Source: Streptomyces afghaniensis 772 (lineage in GTDB: Bacteria; Actinomycetota; Actinomycetes; Streptomycetales; Streptomycetaceae). Taken from it: a stretch of 36,141 nt of DNA. A program made the translations under genes and the position numbers. Below are positions 7,480-15,475 of this stretch, one piece after another (the first letter of the stretch is position 1; each line of letters opens with the position of its first letter). The notes under the pieces were generated by a model. The model saw only the letters and a program-made list of their open reading frames with translations, was not told where the DNA came from and searched no databases. The stretch lies in the NCBI GenBank assembly GCA_000415505.1, contig KE354215.1, forward strand, positions 1 to 36,141, written 5' to 3'.

Positions 7480-8809
7480 GCTGCGAGCGTACGCGACGGC
7501 GGTGTGCCTGCATCGCGGCCGTGTACACGTCGGCCGTGGTGGCGGCCGCCGTGTCCCAGCCGAAGGACTGGGCGTGGCGCGCGGCCTGACCGCCCAGCCG
7601 GGGCGACAGCTCCGGGTTGTCGGCGAACTCGCGCAGCACGCGCGCGTAGTCGGCGGGATCGTGGCCGCGTACCAGGAAGCCGGTGTGTCCGTCGCGCACG
7701 GCGACCGGCAGACCGCCGACCGATGCCGCCAGCACGGGGGTGCCCGCCGCCTGCGCCTCTATGGCGACCAGGCCGAACGACTCGCTGTAGGAGGGCATGA
7801 CCAGGACGGAAGCCGCGCGGAACCAGTCCGCCAGCTGCTCCTGTCCGACCGGCGGGTGGAACCGTACGACGTCCGCGATGCCGAGGCGTGCGGCCAGCTT
7901 CTGGAGGCCCTCGGGCTTGGCGAGGCCGCTGCCGCTGGGGCCGCCGACGACGGGGACGAGGATGCGCGAGCGCAGCTCGGGGCGCTCGTCGAGGAGGACG
8001 GCGACGGCGCGCAGCAGCACGTCGGGGGCCTTCAGGGGCTGGATGCGGCCCGCGAAGAGCGGGATCAGCGCGTCCTGGGGCAGGCCGAGTCGGGCCCGGG
8101 CGGCGGCGCGGCCGTCGGCGGGCGAGAAGCGGCTGAGGTTCACGCCGGGGTGGACGACGGCGACCTTGTCGGTGTCGGCCGCGTAGTGCCGTACCAGTTC
8201 GTCGGCCTCTTCGGTGGTGTTGGCGATGAGGCGGTCGGCGGCGGCGACGATCTGGGTCTCGCCGATGACGCGGGCGGCCGGTTCGGGGGTGTCGCCGTCG
8301 GCCAGGTTGGCGTTCTTGACTTTGGCCATGGTGTGCATGGCGTGCACGAGGGGCACGCCCCAGCGCTGGGCGGCCAGCCAGCCGACGTGGCCGGAGAGCC
8401 AGTAGTGGGAGTGGACCAGGTCGTAGTGGCCGGGGCGGTGGCCGGCCCAGGCCTGCATCACACCGTGCGTGAAGGCGCACAGCTGGGCGGGGAGGTCCTC
8501 CTTGTTGAGGCCCTCGTAGGGACCGGCGTCGACGTGCCGGACGAGGACGCCGGGGGCGAGCTCGACGGTCGGCGGGAGGGCGGCCGCGGTCGCGCGCGTG
8601 AAGATCTCGACCTCGATGTTGATCGCGGCGAGGCGCTGCGCGAGCTCCACGATGTAGACGTTCATGCCGCCTGCGTCGCCGGTGCCCGGCTGGTGGAGCG
8701 GGGAGGTGTGCACGGAGAGCATGGCCACCCGGCGGGGCCTGCGGTGCAGCCGCAGGCGCGCGGGCGGGGACGCCGAGCGCCGCCCGAGCCTGCCGATGTA
8801 CTGGCTCAC
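7472..8809 (-). CDS. mshA: D-inositol-3-phosphate glycosyltransferase MshA
   Basis: MshA joins N-acetylglucosamine from UDP-GlcNAc to inositol 3-phosphate, the first step of mycothiol synthesis in the cytoplasm. The 445-residue GT4 enzyme shows the family blocks [22 protein letters not shown] near residue 32-53 (split here as one motif), [50 protein letters not shown], and the C-terminal nucleotide-sugar site [21 protein letters not shown]. The start is GTG at 8809, eight bases after AGGAGG. A sigma-R-like promoter lies upstream. YbjN follows with an overlap, as in other actinobacteria. Identification is firm. Confidence 0.95.
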   Translation of the reverse strand: MSQYIGRLGRRSASPPARLRLHRRPRRVAMLSVHTSPLHQPGTGDAGGMNVYIVELAQRLAAINIEVEIFTRATAAALPPTVELAPGVLVRHVDAGPYEGLNKEDLPAQLCAFTHGVMQAWAGHRPGHYDLVHSHYWLSGHVGWLAAQRWGVPLVHAMHTMAKVKNANLADGDTPEPAARVIGETQIVAAADRLIANTTEEADELVRHYAADTDKVAVVHPGVNLSRFSPADGRAAARARLGLPQDALIPLFAGRIQPLKAPDVLLRAVAVLLDERPELRSRILVPVVGGPSGSGLAKPEGLQKLAARLGIADVVRFHPPVGQEQLADWFRAASVLVMPSYSESFGLVAIEAQAAGTPVLAASVGGLPVAVRDGHTGFLVRGHDPADYARVLREFADNPELSPRLGGQAARHAQSFGWDTAAATTADVYTAAMQAHRRRVRSQHG

Positions 8810-8869
8810 GTGGCGTTCCTCCTCGCTCCGGGCATGCCTTGGCAGGGCGCACGTGCCCTCCAGCGGTCC

Positions 8870-8896
8870 AACACCGGAAGGTTGGGCTCCATTTCC
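8870..8896 (-). promoter_or_regulatory. Candidate sigma-R promoter of mshA
   Basis: On the minus strand GGAAA (8896-8892) and GTT (8872-8870) are separated by 19 bases, close to the known SigR pattern GGAAT-N18/19-GTT. Transcription would start near 8862, about 50 bases before the mshA GTG. Mycothiol genes including mshA are known members of the thiol-stress SigR regulon in S. coelicolor, which supports this reading. The fifth base of the -35 box (A instead of T or C) is off consensus. Confidence 0.5.
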
Positions 8897-8999
8897 TGAT
8901 TCGCGACTTTTACCGAATCATTACCGCTTCTCGCTCAACCGTTCGAGGAGGTGGGGCGTAGGGGTAAGCCTGAGGGGGAGAGGGATGAGGTGGTGCGTG

Positions 9000-9623
9000 A
9001 TGAAGCTGGTGGTGCAGGAGTTTCTGTCGCTCGACGGTGTCTCCCAGGGGCCGGGCGCCCCGGACGAGGACACCAGCGACGGCTTCGAGCGGGGCGGCTG
9101 GTTCGTGCCGCATCTGGACGAGGAGTTCGAGCGGCTGGCCGGCAGCTGGCTCGGCGAGGCGGACGCGTTGCTGTTCGGGCGGCGTACGTACCAGAACTTC
9201 GCCCGCGACTGGCCGGCGATGACCGACCATCCGCTCGCCGGGATCATGAACGGTCTGCCGAAGTACGTCGCCTCCCAGAGCCTGACCACGGCCGGCTGGG
9301 AGCCGACCACGATCCTTTCCGGTGACGTCCCCGCCCAGGTCGCGGAGCTGAAGCGGCAGCCCGGCCGGGAGCTCCAGATCCACGGCAGCGCCCGGCTCGC
9401 CCAGTCCCTGCTCGCCGCCGGGCTGATCGACACGCTGCGGCTCGTGATCGCCCCGGTCGTGGTCGGCCAGGGCCGCCGCCTCTTCCCGGACGGCGGCGCA
9501 CCGGCCGGGCTGCGGCTGGCCGGCCACCGGACGACGCCGGGCGGCCTGTCGGTGCATGTCTTCGAGTCGGCGGGGATTCCGGGGTTCGGGACGTACGGGG
9601 GCGGGGGCGGGACCGGCGCCTAG
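9000..9623 (+). CDS. RibD/DHFR-like reductase family protein
   Basis: The 207-residue protein belongs to the dihydrofolate reductase-like RibD C-terminal family. It shows KLVVQEFLSLDGV at the start, EADALLFGRRTYQNFARDW, then a nucleotide-binding-like stretch ELQIHGSARLAQSLLAAGLIDTLRLVIAPVVVGQGRRLF. Such proteins use NAD(P)H; the substrate is unknown and these are usually annotated only by fold. The start MKLVVQ at 9000 fits the family; an upstream in-frame ATG at 8985 (MRWCV) with a purine-rich GGGGGAGAGGG before it is a real alternative. The C-terminus ends in a Gly-rich tail (TYGGGGGTGA). Confidence 0.85.
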   Translation: MKLVVQEFLSLDGVSQGPGAPDEDTSDGFERGGWFVPHLDEEFERLAGSWLGEADALLFGRRTYQNFARDWPAMTDHPLAGIMNGLPKYVASQSLTTAGWEPTTILSGDVPAQVAELKRQPGRELQIHGSARLAQSLLAAGLIDTLRLVIAPVVVGQGRRLFPDGGAPAGLRLAGHRTTPGGLSVHVFESAGIPGFGTYGGGGGTGA

Positions 9624-9679
9624 GGAACCGTTCGACACCGGGGGCCGGGCACGCCTGGGCGCCGCTTAACCTCGTACGC

Positions 9680-10501
9680 ATGACATCCCGCGCCGCCACC
9701 CGCCGCCCCGTGGGCACGGTGACGCGCGGGACGACCAACCCCAACCGCCTGCGCCGTATGGACCGCTGGATCGCGGCCACGCACGGCACCGAACTGCGCC
9801 GTGCCGCCGATCCCGTAGCCGTCGACCTCGGGTACGGCGCCGCACCCTGGACGGCCGTCGAGCTGCTGCACCGGCTCCGTACGGTCGCGCCACGCGCGCA
9901 CGTGGTGGGCGTCGAGATCGAGCCGGCCCGGGTCGCGGCGGCGCTGCCGTACGAGCGGGCGGGGCTCGTCTTCCGGCACGGCGGTTTCGAGATCCCGATC
10001 CCGCAGCGGCCCCTGCTGATCCGCGCGGCGAACGTGCTGCGGCAGTACGCGGAGGGCGAGGTCGAGGCCGTCTGGCACCGGCTGTGCGGGCGGCTCGCCC
10101 CGGCCGATCCGGCGACCGGGGCGCGCGGCGGGCTGCTGGTCGAGGGGACCTGCGACGAGATCGGACGCCGGCACGTCTGGGTCGCGCTCGGCCCGGAGGG
10201 ACCGCGCACGGTCACCTTCGCGACCCGGCTCGGCTCCCTGGACCGCCCCTCGGACCTGGCCGAACGCCTGCCGAAGGCGCTCATCCACCGCAACGTCCCG
10301 GGCGAGCCGGTGCACGCCTTCCTACGCGACTTCGACCGCGCCTGGGCCGCCGCCGCGCCCTACGCGTCCTACGGCGCCCGCCAGCGCTGGATCCGGGCGG
10401 TACGGGACCTGACCGCCGACTGGCCCGTGGCGGACGGGCCGGTGCGGTGGCGGCAGGGCGAAGTGACGGTGCGGTGGGAGGCGCTGGCGCCCCGGGGCTG
10501 A
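9680..10501 (+). CDS. SAM-dependent methyltransferase-like protein
   Basis: This 273-residue protein carries VAVDLGYGAAPWTAVELLHRL, a Rossmann glycine motif of class I methyltransferases, followed by HVVGVEIEPARVAAA with the acidic ribose-binding position, and NVLRQYAEGEVEAVWHRL. The remaining strands (GGLLVEGTCDEIGRRHVWVAL) are unusual for small-molecule methyltransferases, and the substrate is unknown. The family is common and conserved in Streptomyces. TAACCT at 9667-9672 is seven bases before the ATG with no ribosome site, suggesting a leaderless start. It precedes the NlpC/P60 gene by 214 bases. Confidence 0.75.
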   Translation: MTSRAATRRPVGTVTRGTTNPNRLRRMDRWIAATHGTELRRAADPVAVDLGYGAAPWTAVELLHRLRTVAPRAHVVGVEIEPARVAAALPYERAGLVFRHGGFEIPIPQRPLLIRAANVLRQYAEGEVEAVWHRLCGRLAPADPATGARGGLLVEGTCDEIGRRHVWVALGPEGPRTVTFATRLGSLDRPSDLAERLPKALIHRNVPGEPVHAFLRDFDRAWAAAAPYASYGARQRWIRAVRDLTADWPVADGPVRWRQGEVTVRWEALAPRG

Positions 10502-10547
10502 CCGCCCGGGCCAGGCGGCTGAAACTCCTCGGCATGGCCCGCAGGGA

Positions 10548-10589
10548 ACGATCTCTTTGAGTCGTTCGTCACACAGGCGGGGAGATCGT
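10548..10589. promoter_or_regulatory. Inverted repeat upstream of NlpC/P60 gene
   Basis: Perfect eight-base arms ACGATCTC (10548-10555) and GAGATCGT (10582-10589) are 26 bases apart in the 214-base gap between the methyltransferase and the NlpC/P60 gene. A second small palindrome (ATGCC-GAT-GGCAT) follows at 10591-10603, and ACTGA/TCAGT arms lie at 10685-10701, just before the gene. This could be the methyltransferase terminator or part of a regulatory leader. I could not match it to a known riboswitch. Confidence 0.35.
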
Positions 10590-10715
10590 CATGCCGATGG
10601 CATATCGGGGAGGGGGCCGCGGGAAGTACTACCCCTGTCGCTTCGCGCGCCGACATGGCAGCATCCCCAGGCGAACCGTACGTTACTGACGGTTAATCAG
10701 TTTGGGGGCTGAAGT

Positions 10716-11804
10716 ATGGGAACGGGCAAGCGTGGCCTGATCGCGACGGCCGTGACCGTGGTCTGCGCGCTCACGGTGCTGGCCGCACCGGGCACGGCGT
10801 TCGCGAGCCCCAGTCCCCCACCCACCCCGAGCGCGGGCCCGACCCTCGCGCCCGGCAAGGACCTCGAGGCCGTACGCAAGAAACTCGACGAGCTCTACCG
10901 CGCCGCAGCCCGCGCCACCGACGAGTACAACGCCGCCGAGGAGAAGGCGGACAAGCAGTCCGCCGAGCTCGTCAAGCTCGCCAAGAAGATCGTCAAGGGC
11001 CAGGAGAAGCTGGCGAAGCTGAAGGACCGCGCGGGCGCTTCGGCCGCCGCCCAGTACCGCGGCGGCGGACTGCCGCCCGAGGCCCATCTGATGCTGAGCG
11101 ACGATCCGCAGGAGTTCCTCGACGGGGCGGGCCGGGTGCGGCAGGGCCAGCACGCGGCCAAGGGCCTGATCGGCGAACTGACCCGCACCCAGGAGGACTT
11201 GGAGCGGTACGCACAGGACGCCTCCGCGCAGTGGAAGAAACTGGAGGCGGGCCGCAAGGCCAAGGCCGCCGCGCAGAAGAAGATCGAGAAGCAGATCGCG
11301 GAGGCGGAGAAGCTGGAGTCCGAGCTCCGGAAGGAGGAGCAGGAGCGCCTCGCCGAGCTGGAGAAGGAGGCCGCCGGCAAGGCGCAGACCGCCTGGCTCG
11401 ACTCCGGCATCCTGGACGAGATCAGCGGAAAGGCCTCCGAGCAGGGCAAGAAGGCCGTCGCGTACGCCACGGCCCAGATCGGCAAGCCGTACCAGTGGGG
11501 CGCCGAGGGCCCGAAGACCTACGACTGCTCCGGGCTGACCTCACAGGCCTGGATCTCCGCCGGACGCGGCATTCCGCGCACCTCGCAGGAGCAGTGGAAG
11601 CAGCTGCGGCACATCGACATCCAGGACATGCGGCCCGGCGACCTCATCATCTACTTCGACGACGCCAGCCATGTCGCGATGTACGTCGGCGACGGGGCGA
11701 TCGTGCACGCGCCACGGCCCGGGCGGACGGTGACCATCGCGGGGGCCGGATCGATGCCCATCCTCGGGGTGGTACGACCGGATGCCCCCGCCGACGCCGG
11801 CTGA
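10716..11804 (+). CDS. Secreted NlpC/P60 (C40) peptidoglycan hydrolase
   Basis: The 362-residue protein starts with a signal peptide (about 1-31, ending AFAS), then a Pro-rich linker and a long charged coiled coil (about 48-225, for example AEKLESELRKEEQERLAELE). The C-terminal NlpC/P60 domain (about 245-355) has the catalytic Cys271 in YDCSGL, His319 in SHVAMYVGDG and a third polar residue His331 in VHAP. This RipA-like layout fits an exported D,L-endopeptidase that trims peptidoglycan stem peptides during growth or division, with the coiled coil as a regulatory arm (family knowledge). A GGGGG-type ribosome site lies before the ATG. Confidence 0.92.
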   Translation: MGTGKRGLIATAVTVVCALTVLAAPGTAFASPSPPPTPSAGPTLAPGKDLEAVRKKLDELYRAAARATDEYNAAEEKADKQSAELVKLAKKIVKGQEKLAKLKDRAGASAAAQYRGGGLPPEAHLMLSDDPQEFLDGAGRVRQGQHAAKGLIGELTRTQEDLERYAQDASAQWKKLEAGRKAKAAAQKKIEKQIAEAEKLESELRKEEQERLAELEKEAAGKAQTAWLDSGILDEISGKASEQGKKAVAYATAQIGKPYQWGAEGPKTYDCSGLTSQAWISAGRGIPRTSQEQWKQLRHIDIQDMRPGDLIIYFDDASHVAMYVGDGAIVHAPRPGRTVTIAGAGSMPILGVVRPDAPADAG

Positions 11805-11825
11805 GCGCGGGAAGACACCGCCCCA

Positions 11826-11856
11826 TGGGTCACCCGGGCCCGAACCACGTGACCCA
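11826..11856 (+). terminator. Hairpin after NlpC/P60 gene
   Basis: Perfect eight-base arms TGGGTCAC (11826-11833) and GTGACCCA (11849-11856) enclose a 15-base loop, 22 bases after the stop codon. There is no T tract, as is usual for Streptomyces terminators. The rest of the 285-base gap up to the phosphatase gene holds a repeated CATAT motif (about 11941-11956) and a purine-rich ribosome site but no other gene that I can support. Confidence 0.55.
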
Positions 11857-12089
11857 ACCCACGCCGAACCCGCCGCCAAACAGCGTGCTGAAGTGACGTT
11901 CGTCATCCCCGCAGCATCCCGGCGGTGTCCAACTGAGGGGCATATCGCGGCATATGACACTGGCCGATGGCGCAGCGGCGTGGCTCACACCATTCCAATG
12001 CGGCGCCGACACCCGCTATGGTCCCGGTCGGTGGGTCGAGGTCCCTCGCCCCCGCCATGCCCTCGGGGGGAGGGAAGGAACCCAAGACG

Positions 12090-13439
12090 ATGCCCGTACC
12101 CATACCGCGGCAGAGAGCGATCCCGGCCGTGGAGAGTGGTCAGGCGCAGGCCGAGTCCCGCTGCGACGGCCCCGCCGAGCAGTCCGCCACGGACGCCTCG
12201 GCAGCGGCACCGCGCACGCCGGACACGGCCGGGAACATCACGGACAAGGTGGAGAACAACACCGCCCACACCAACCTGACCCTGCTGCTGATCGAGGACG
12301 ATCCGGCCGGTTCGCCGATCGTGCCCGACATGCTCGACCAGGCAGGCAAGCCGATCCGCGTCCGCACGGCCCGCAACCTCACGGAGGCCGGGCGGCTGCT
12401 GACCGACGACGTCCACTGCATCCTGCTGGACCTCGCGCTGCCGGCTCCGGGCCGCAGCGACTCCGATGACGAGCTCGCCGTGCTCAAGCACGTGCTGGAG
12501 CTCGCGCCCCGGCATGCCGTCCTGGCGCTGACCGCCTCGGGCGACGCCGAGCGCGGCGCGGAGGCGGTGCGCGTGGGCGCCCAGGACTACCTCTTCCGCG
12601 ACGAGCTGGACGGCCGGCTGCTGAGCCGGGCGATCCGCTACGCGGTGGAGCGCAAGCGCTCCGAGTCGGCCGAGCGCCGGCTCGCCGAGGGCCGGCTGCG
12701 CGCCCAGGAGAACCGCCGCCTGGAGCGCGGTCTGCTGCCGACCCCGCTGCTGGACGGCTCCCCGCTCCGGTTCGCCGCCCGCTACCGCCCGGGCCGCTCG
12801 CGCGCCCTGCTCGGCGGCGACTTCTACGACGTCGTGCGCACGCCCGACGGCACCGTGCACGCCATGATCGGTGACGTCTGCGGTCACGGCCCGGACGAAG
12901 CCGCCCTGGGCGTGGAGCTGCGGATCGCGTGGCGCGCGCTGACGCTGGCGGGCCTGTGCGGCGACCAGCTGCTGGGCACGCTCCAGCAGGTGCTGGAGCA
13001 CGAGCGGGCCGACGACGAGATCTTCGCGACCCTGTGCACGGTGGACATCGCGCCGGACGGCCGCCGCGCCGGCCTGTGTCTGGCGGGCCACCCGTCGCCG
13101 CTGCTGGCCCGCCCGGGCAAGCCGGCCCGCCTGCTGCCGTACGACAACAACGGGCCGGCCCTCGGGCTGCTGCCGGGGGCCCGATGGCCGCGCATGCAGG
13201 TGGAGCTGGGCGCCGAGTGGAGCCTGATGCTCTACACCGACGGCCTGATCGAGGGCCATGTCGGCCAGGGCCGGGAGCGGCTCGGCCAGGACGGCATGAC
13301 GGAGATGGTGCGCCGCCAGATCGCCGAGGGACTGCGGGGCGAGGAGCTGCTGCGGGCGGCGGTGAACGAGGTGCGCAAACTCAACGGTGGCGAGCTGACG
13401 GACGACGTGGCGGTACTGCTGCTGGACCGGGTGCCGTAG
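12090..13439 (+). CDS. Receiver-PP2C (SpoIIE-type) protein phosphatase
   Basis: The 449-residue protein joins a response-regulator receiver to a SpoIIE-like PP2C phosphatase. Residues 1-60 are a low-complexity tail. The receiver (about 63-185) has the acidic pair E69/D70/D71 and phosphoacceptor D114 in CILLDLALP, but R170 (YLFRDEL) replaces the usual conserved lysine. A helical linker (about 185-215) leads to the phosphatase (about 225-448) with metal-binding motifs GGDFYD (D244) and GDVCGHG (D262) and a C-terminal LTDDVAVLLL. Such proteins dephosphorylate anti-sigma antagonists in partner-switching pathways. No cognate kinase or anti-sigma gene is adjacent. The start at 12090 is chosen because a GGAGGGAAGGAA site precedes it. 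Confidence 0.88.
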   Translation: MPVPIPRQRAIPAVESGQAQAESRCDGPAEQSATDASAAAPRTPDTAGNITDKVENNTAHTNLTLLLIEDDPAGSPIVPDMLDQAGKPIRVRTARNLTEAGRLLTDDVHCILLDLALPAPGRSDSDDELAVLKHVLELAPRHAVLALTASGDAERGAEAVRVGAQDYLFRDELDGRLLSRAIRYAVERKRSESAERRLAEGRLRAQENRRLERGLLPTPLLDGSPLRFAARYRPGRSRALLGGDFYDVVRTPDGTVHAMIGDVCGHGPDEAALGVELRIAWRALTLAGLCGDQLLGTLQQVLEHERADDEIFATLCTVDIAPDGRRAGLCLAGHPSPLLARPGKPARLLPYDNNGPALGLLPGARWPRMQVELGAEWSLMLYTDGLIEGHVGQGRERLGQDGMTEMVRRQIAEGLRGEELLRAAVNEVRKLNGGELTDDVAVLLLDRVP

Positions 13440-13474
13440 CCCCGGCCGGCCGGCTCCGGTGCTGCCCGGGGGCT
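13438..13474. terminator. Bidirectional hairpin between phosphatase and DUF2516 genes
   Basis: Arms AGCCCCGG (13438-13445) and CC-G-GGGGCT (13466-13474) form a stem that overlaps both stop codons of two convergent genes. It can terminate transcription from either side. It has one bulged base and no T tract. Confidence 0.45.
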
Positions 13475-13824
13475 TACCGGCCGCCGTTCCAGGGGCCGTA
13501 CGGGCCGTCGCTGCTGGAGCCGCGGCTGCTGCGGCCGCCGCCGGGGAGCGCGCGGATGGCGGGGCGGACGTCGACCATGTACACGATCGTCGCGATGAGG
13601 CCGATGATCGGCAGGAACGACAGAATCGGGAAGAGCAGGTTCACCACGAAGGCCAGCCCGAGGATGATCATCCAGAACGGCTTGGTCTTCTTGTCGGCCG
13701 CGCGGTACGCGTCCTCCCGCCGCACGGCGGCGTCGAACAACGCGAAGCCGCTGAAAATGATCAGGGCAATGCTCAGAAGCCACATGAACCCTGCGAAGCC
13801 CTGCATCAACACTACGTCCACCAC
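13474..13824 (-). CDS. DUF2516 membrane protein
   Basis: This 116-residue membrane protein has an N-terminal segment (about 7-30), a cytoplasmic loop rich in charge (AAVRREDAYRAADKKTKP) and one or two further segments (FWMIILGLAFVVNLL, LSFLPIIGLIATIVYMVDV), then a Gly/Ser/Arg-rich tail. It matches DUF2516, of unknown function. The translation starts with GTG at 13824. Upstream on the same strand are the HbhA-like and HTH regulator genes; the same three-gene order occurs in mycobacteria (Rv0474-hbhA-Rv0476), so a shared role at the cell envelope is plausible. A strong hairpin separates it from the HbhA-like gene. Confidence 0.85.
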   Translation of the reverse strand: MVDVVLMQGFAGFMWLLSIALIIFSGFALFDAAVRREDAYRAADKKTKPFWMIILGLAFVVNLLFPILSFLPIIGLIATIVYMVDVRPAIRALPGGGRSSRGSSSDGPYGPWNGGR

Positions 13825-13862
13825 CTGACTCGGCTCGTCCCTACGCGGTCACCGTACCCGTA

Positions 13863-13899
13863 CAACGGGCCGGACACCCCCAGGGTGCCCGGCCCGTTG
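13863..13899 (-). terminator. Strong hairpin after HbhA-like gene
   Basis: A near-perfect stem with arms CAACGGGCCGG (13863-13873) and CCGGCCCGTTG (13889-13899), extended inwards by CACC/GGTG, lies 26 bases after the HbhA-like stop and before the DUF2516 start. It should end or strongly reduce transcription from the HbhA-like gene. Confidence 0.75.
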
Positions 13900-13924
13900 C
13901 GGTCGCTCTGCGCCCTTGGCCGTC

Positions 13925-14593
13925 CTACTTGGCCGGCGGGGTGCTCTTCTTGGCGGTGGTGGTCTTGCGCGCCGGGGCCTTCTTCGCCGCGGGGGCCTTC
14001 TTCGCCGGGGCGGCCGTGGCGGCGGCGGGCTTCGCGGGCTCCTCCTTGACCTCGACCGGCTGGGCCTTCGGCTCGACGGCCACGGCCAGCTCCTCGACGC
14101 CCTCGGCGACGTCCTCGATGCCCTCGGCGGCCTCGCCGCGCCAGGTGCGCACGGCCTGCTCGCCGTGCTCGGCGACCTTCTCGTAGGTCTCCCGGGCCTT
14201 GACGGCGTACTCGGCGGCCACGCCGACGCCGCGCAGCGCGAAGTCCTGGGCGGTCTCGCCGACCTTCTTCAGGTCCGCGTCGATCGTGCTGCCGAGCTTC
14301 TTGATGTCGATGTCGATGGAGCCGATGAACTCCGTGACCTTGTTCTGGAGGGTCTCCTGCGTCTCCTTGACGCGGGCGGTGGCCTCCTTGGCCCGGGCGG
14401 AGGCCTTCTCCTGGACGGCCTTGGGATCGGTGTTGCGTACGGCGTCGATCCGCGCGGGGGCCTCGGAGCGCAGCTGCTCCACCAGGGCCGGCACCTTCTT
14501 GGCCTGCTGAAGGGCGAGGTCGGCGGTGCCTGCGGCGAAGTAGAGCGGCGTCGGGTCGCTGAGGGTCTTGCGCAGGTCGTCGGTGATGGCCAT
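13925..14593 (-). CDS. HbhA-like helical protein with Lys/Ala/Pro tail
   Basis: The 222-residue protein is almost entirely helical and charged (for example KEATARVKETQETLQNKVTEF and DLKKVGETAQDFALRGVGVAA), and ends in a low-complexity basic tail (about 180-222) with AKKAPAAKKAPARKTTTAKK. This layout is that of the mycobacterial heparin-binding hemagglutinin, where the basic tail binds sulfated glycans and the coiled coil forms dimers. In a soil Streptomyces adhesion to host cells is unlikely to be the role; binding of cell-surface polymers, nucleic acid or lipid inclusions is an open question. GGAGG precedes the ATG. The HTH regulator gene lies 89 bases upstream on the same strand. Confidence 0.8.
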   Translation of the reverse strand: MAITDDLRKTLSDPTPLYFAAGTADLALQQAKKVPALVEQLRSEAPARIDAVRNTDPKAVQEKASARAKEATARVKETQETLQNKVTEFIGSIDIDIKKLGSTIDADLKKVGETAQDFALRGVGVAAEYAVKARETYEKVAEHGEQAVRTWRGEAAEGIEDVAEGVEELAVAVEPKAQPVEVKEEPAKPAAATAAPAKKAPAAKKAPARKTTTAKKSTPPAK

Positions 14594-14682
14594 GGTGATG
14601 GTCCTCCCGGATTCTGTTTCGCTTGAGGGTTCGGCTGAGGGTTGTGTGATCCGCAGCGGTACGGCCGGTGCCCTGGTCCGGC

Positions 14683-15375
14683 TCAGCCGGCCGTCTGCTG
14701 CGGGTCGGTGTCACTGCCGCCGGTGGTCTTGCGGGCCCGGCGGGCGCGGGCGGGCGTAGTGCCGGTGTTCTTGCGAGCACGGCGGGCGGGCGAGGGTGAC
14801 GTACCGCCGTCGTCCTCGCGTATGCGGCGGGCCGCCGACGGTGACGCGGACGTACCGCCGTCGCTGCCGTCGCTGTCGCGGGTACGGCGCTCGGCGGGCC
14901 GGCCGCCGTCGGCCGTGCGGGTCCGTCGTATCCCGGTGCCGCCGTCCGGAGCGTCCCCGTCACCGTCTCTGTCCGCCGCGTCCTCGGCGACCACGAGGTC
15001 GACGAGCGCGGAGCCGTCGCCGGTCCCGAACCCGTTCTCCTTGCGGAAGGACTCGTAGATCTGCAACAGCACCTGCTTCTGCCGCTCGTTCAGCGTCGGG
15101 TCCGCGAGGATGACGGCACGCGTCTCCACCTCGTCCCGGTCCCGCTCGGCGTCGAGGATGCCGGCCCGGACGTACAGCGTCTCGGCGGAGATCCGCAGGG
15201 CCTTGGCGACCTGCTGCAGCACCTCCGCGCTCGGCTTGCGCAGCCCGCGCTCGATCTGGCTCAGATACGGATTGGACACCCCGGCGGCGTCGGCGAGCTG
15301 CCGCAGCGACAGCTGCGCGTTGCGCCGCTGTTCGCGCAGGTAGTCACCGAGATTGCCGACGTTGAGCGATGCCAT
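14683..15375 (-). CDS. XRE-type HTH regulator with repetitive basic tail
   Basis: The start MASLNVGNLGDYLREQR at 15375 gives 230 residues. A Cro/C1-type helix-turn-helix fills the N-terminus (about 10-70: LRQLADAAGVSNPYLSQIERG). A short conserved domain follows (about 75-120: LNERQKQVLLQIYESFRKENGF). The last 100 residues are low complexity, with repeated DGGTS and RRARK blocks. The frame is open to 15627, but no homology is visible there. This is the Streptomyces counterpart of mycobacterial Rv0474, which also sits next to hbhA. A perfect palindrome at 15405-15424, 30 bases upstream, is the likely autoregulatory operator. It is divergent from the kinase gene at 15476. Confidence 0.85.
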   Translation of the reverse strand: MASLNVGNLGDYLREQRRNAQLSLRQLADAAGVSNPYLSQIERGLRKPSAEVLQQVAKALRISAETLYVRAGILDAERDRDEVETRAVILADPTLNERQKQVLLQIYESFRKENGFGTGDGSALVDLVVAEDAADRDGDGDAPDGGTGIRRTRTADGGRPAERRTRDSDGSDGGTSASPSAARRIREDDGGTSPSPARRARKNTGTTPARARRARKTTGGSDTDPQQTAG

Positions 15376-15404
15376 GACTCCAGAGTGCAGCACCCCGCTA
15401 ACTA

Positions 15405-15424
15405 TTGCAAGCACCCGCTTGCAA
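15405..15424. promoter_or_regulatory. Perfect 20-bp palindrome, likely HTH operator
   Basis: Arms TTGCAAGC (15405-15412) and GCTTGCAA (15417-15424) are separated by four bases (ACCC). It lies in the 100-base region between the divergent HTH regulator and kinase genes, nearer to the regulator. The AT-rich arms stand out in this GC-rich DNA. It probably binds the neighbouring XRE-type protein and may control both genes. Confidence 0.65.
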
Positions 15425-15475
15425 AAGTGCGCCACGCCACCCTGACAGCCGTCGGAGCCGCTAACGTGTGGGCCC

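Noticed and set aside
10502-10715. c-di-AMP (ydaO-type) riboswitch before the NlpC/P60 gene
   Set aside because: I looked for the conserved core blocks and did not find them; only simple inverted repeats are present.
15405-15424. Nur box at the HTH regulator palindrome
   Set aside because: The TTGCAA halves match the Nur half-site, but the spacing between them is eight bases rather than five, and there is no nickel-linked gene beside it.
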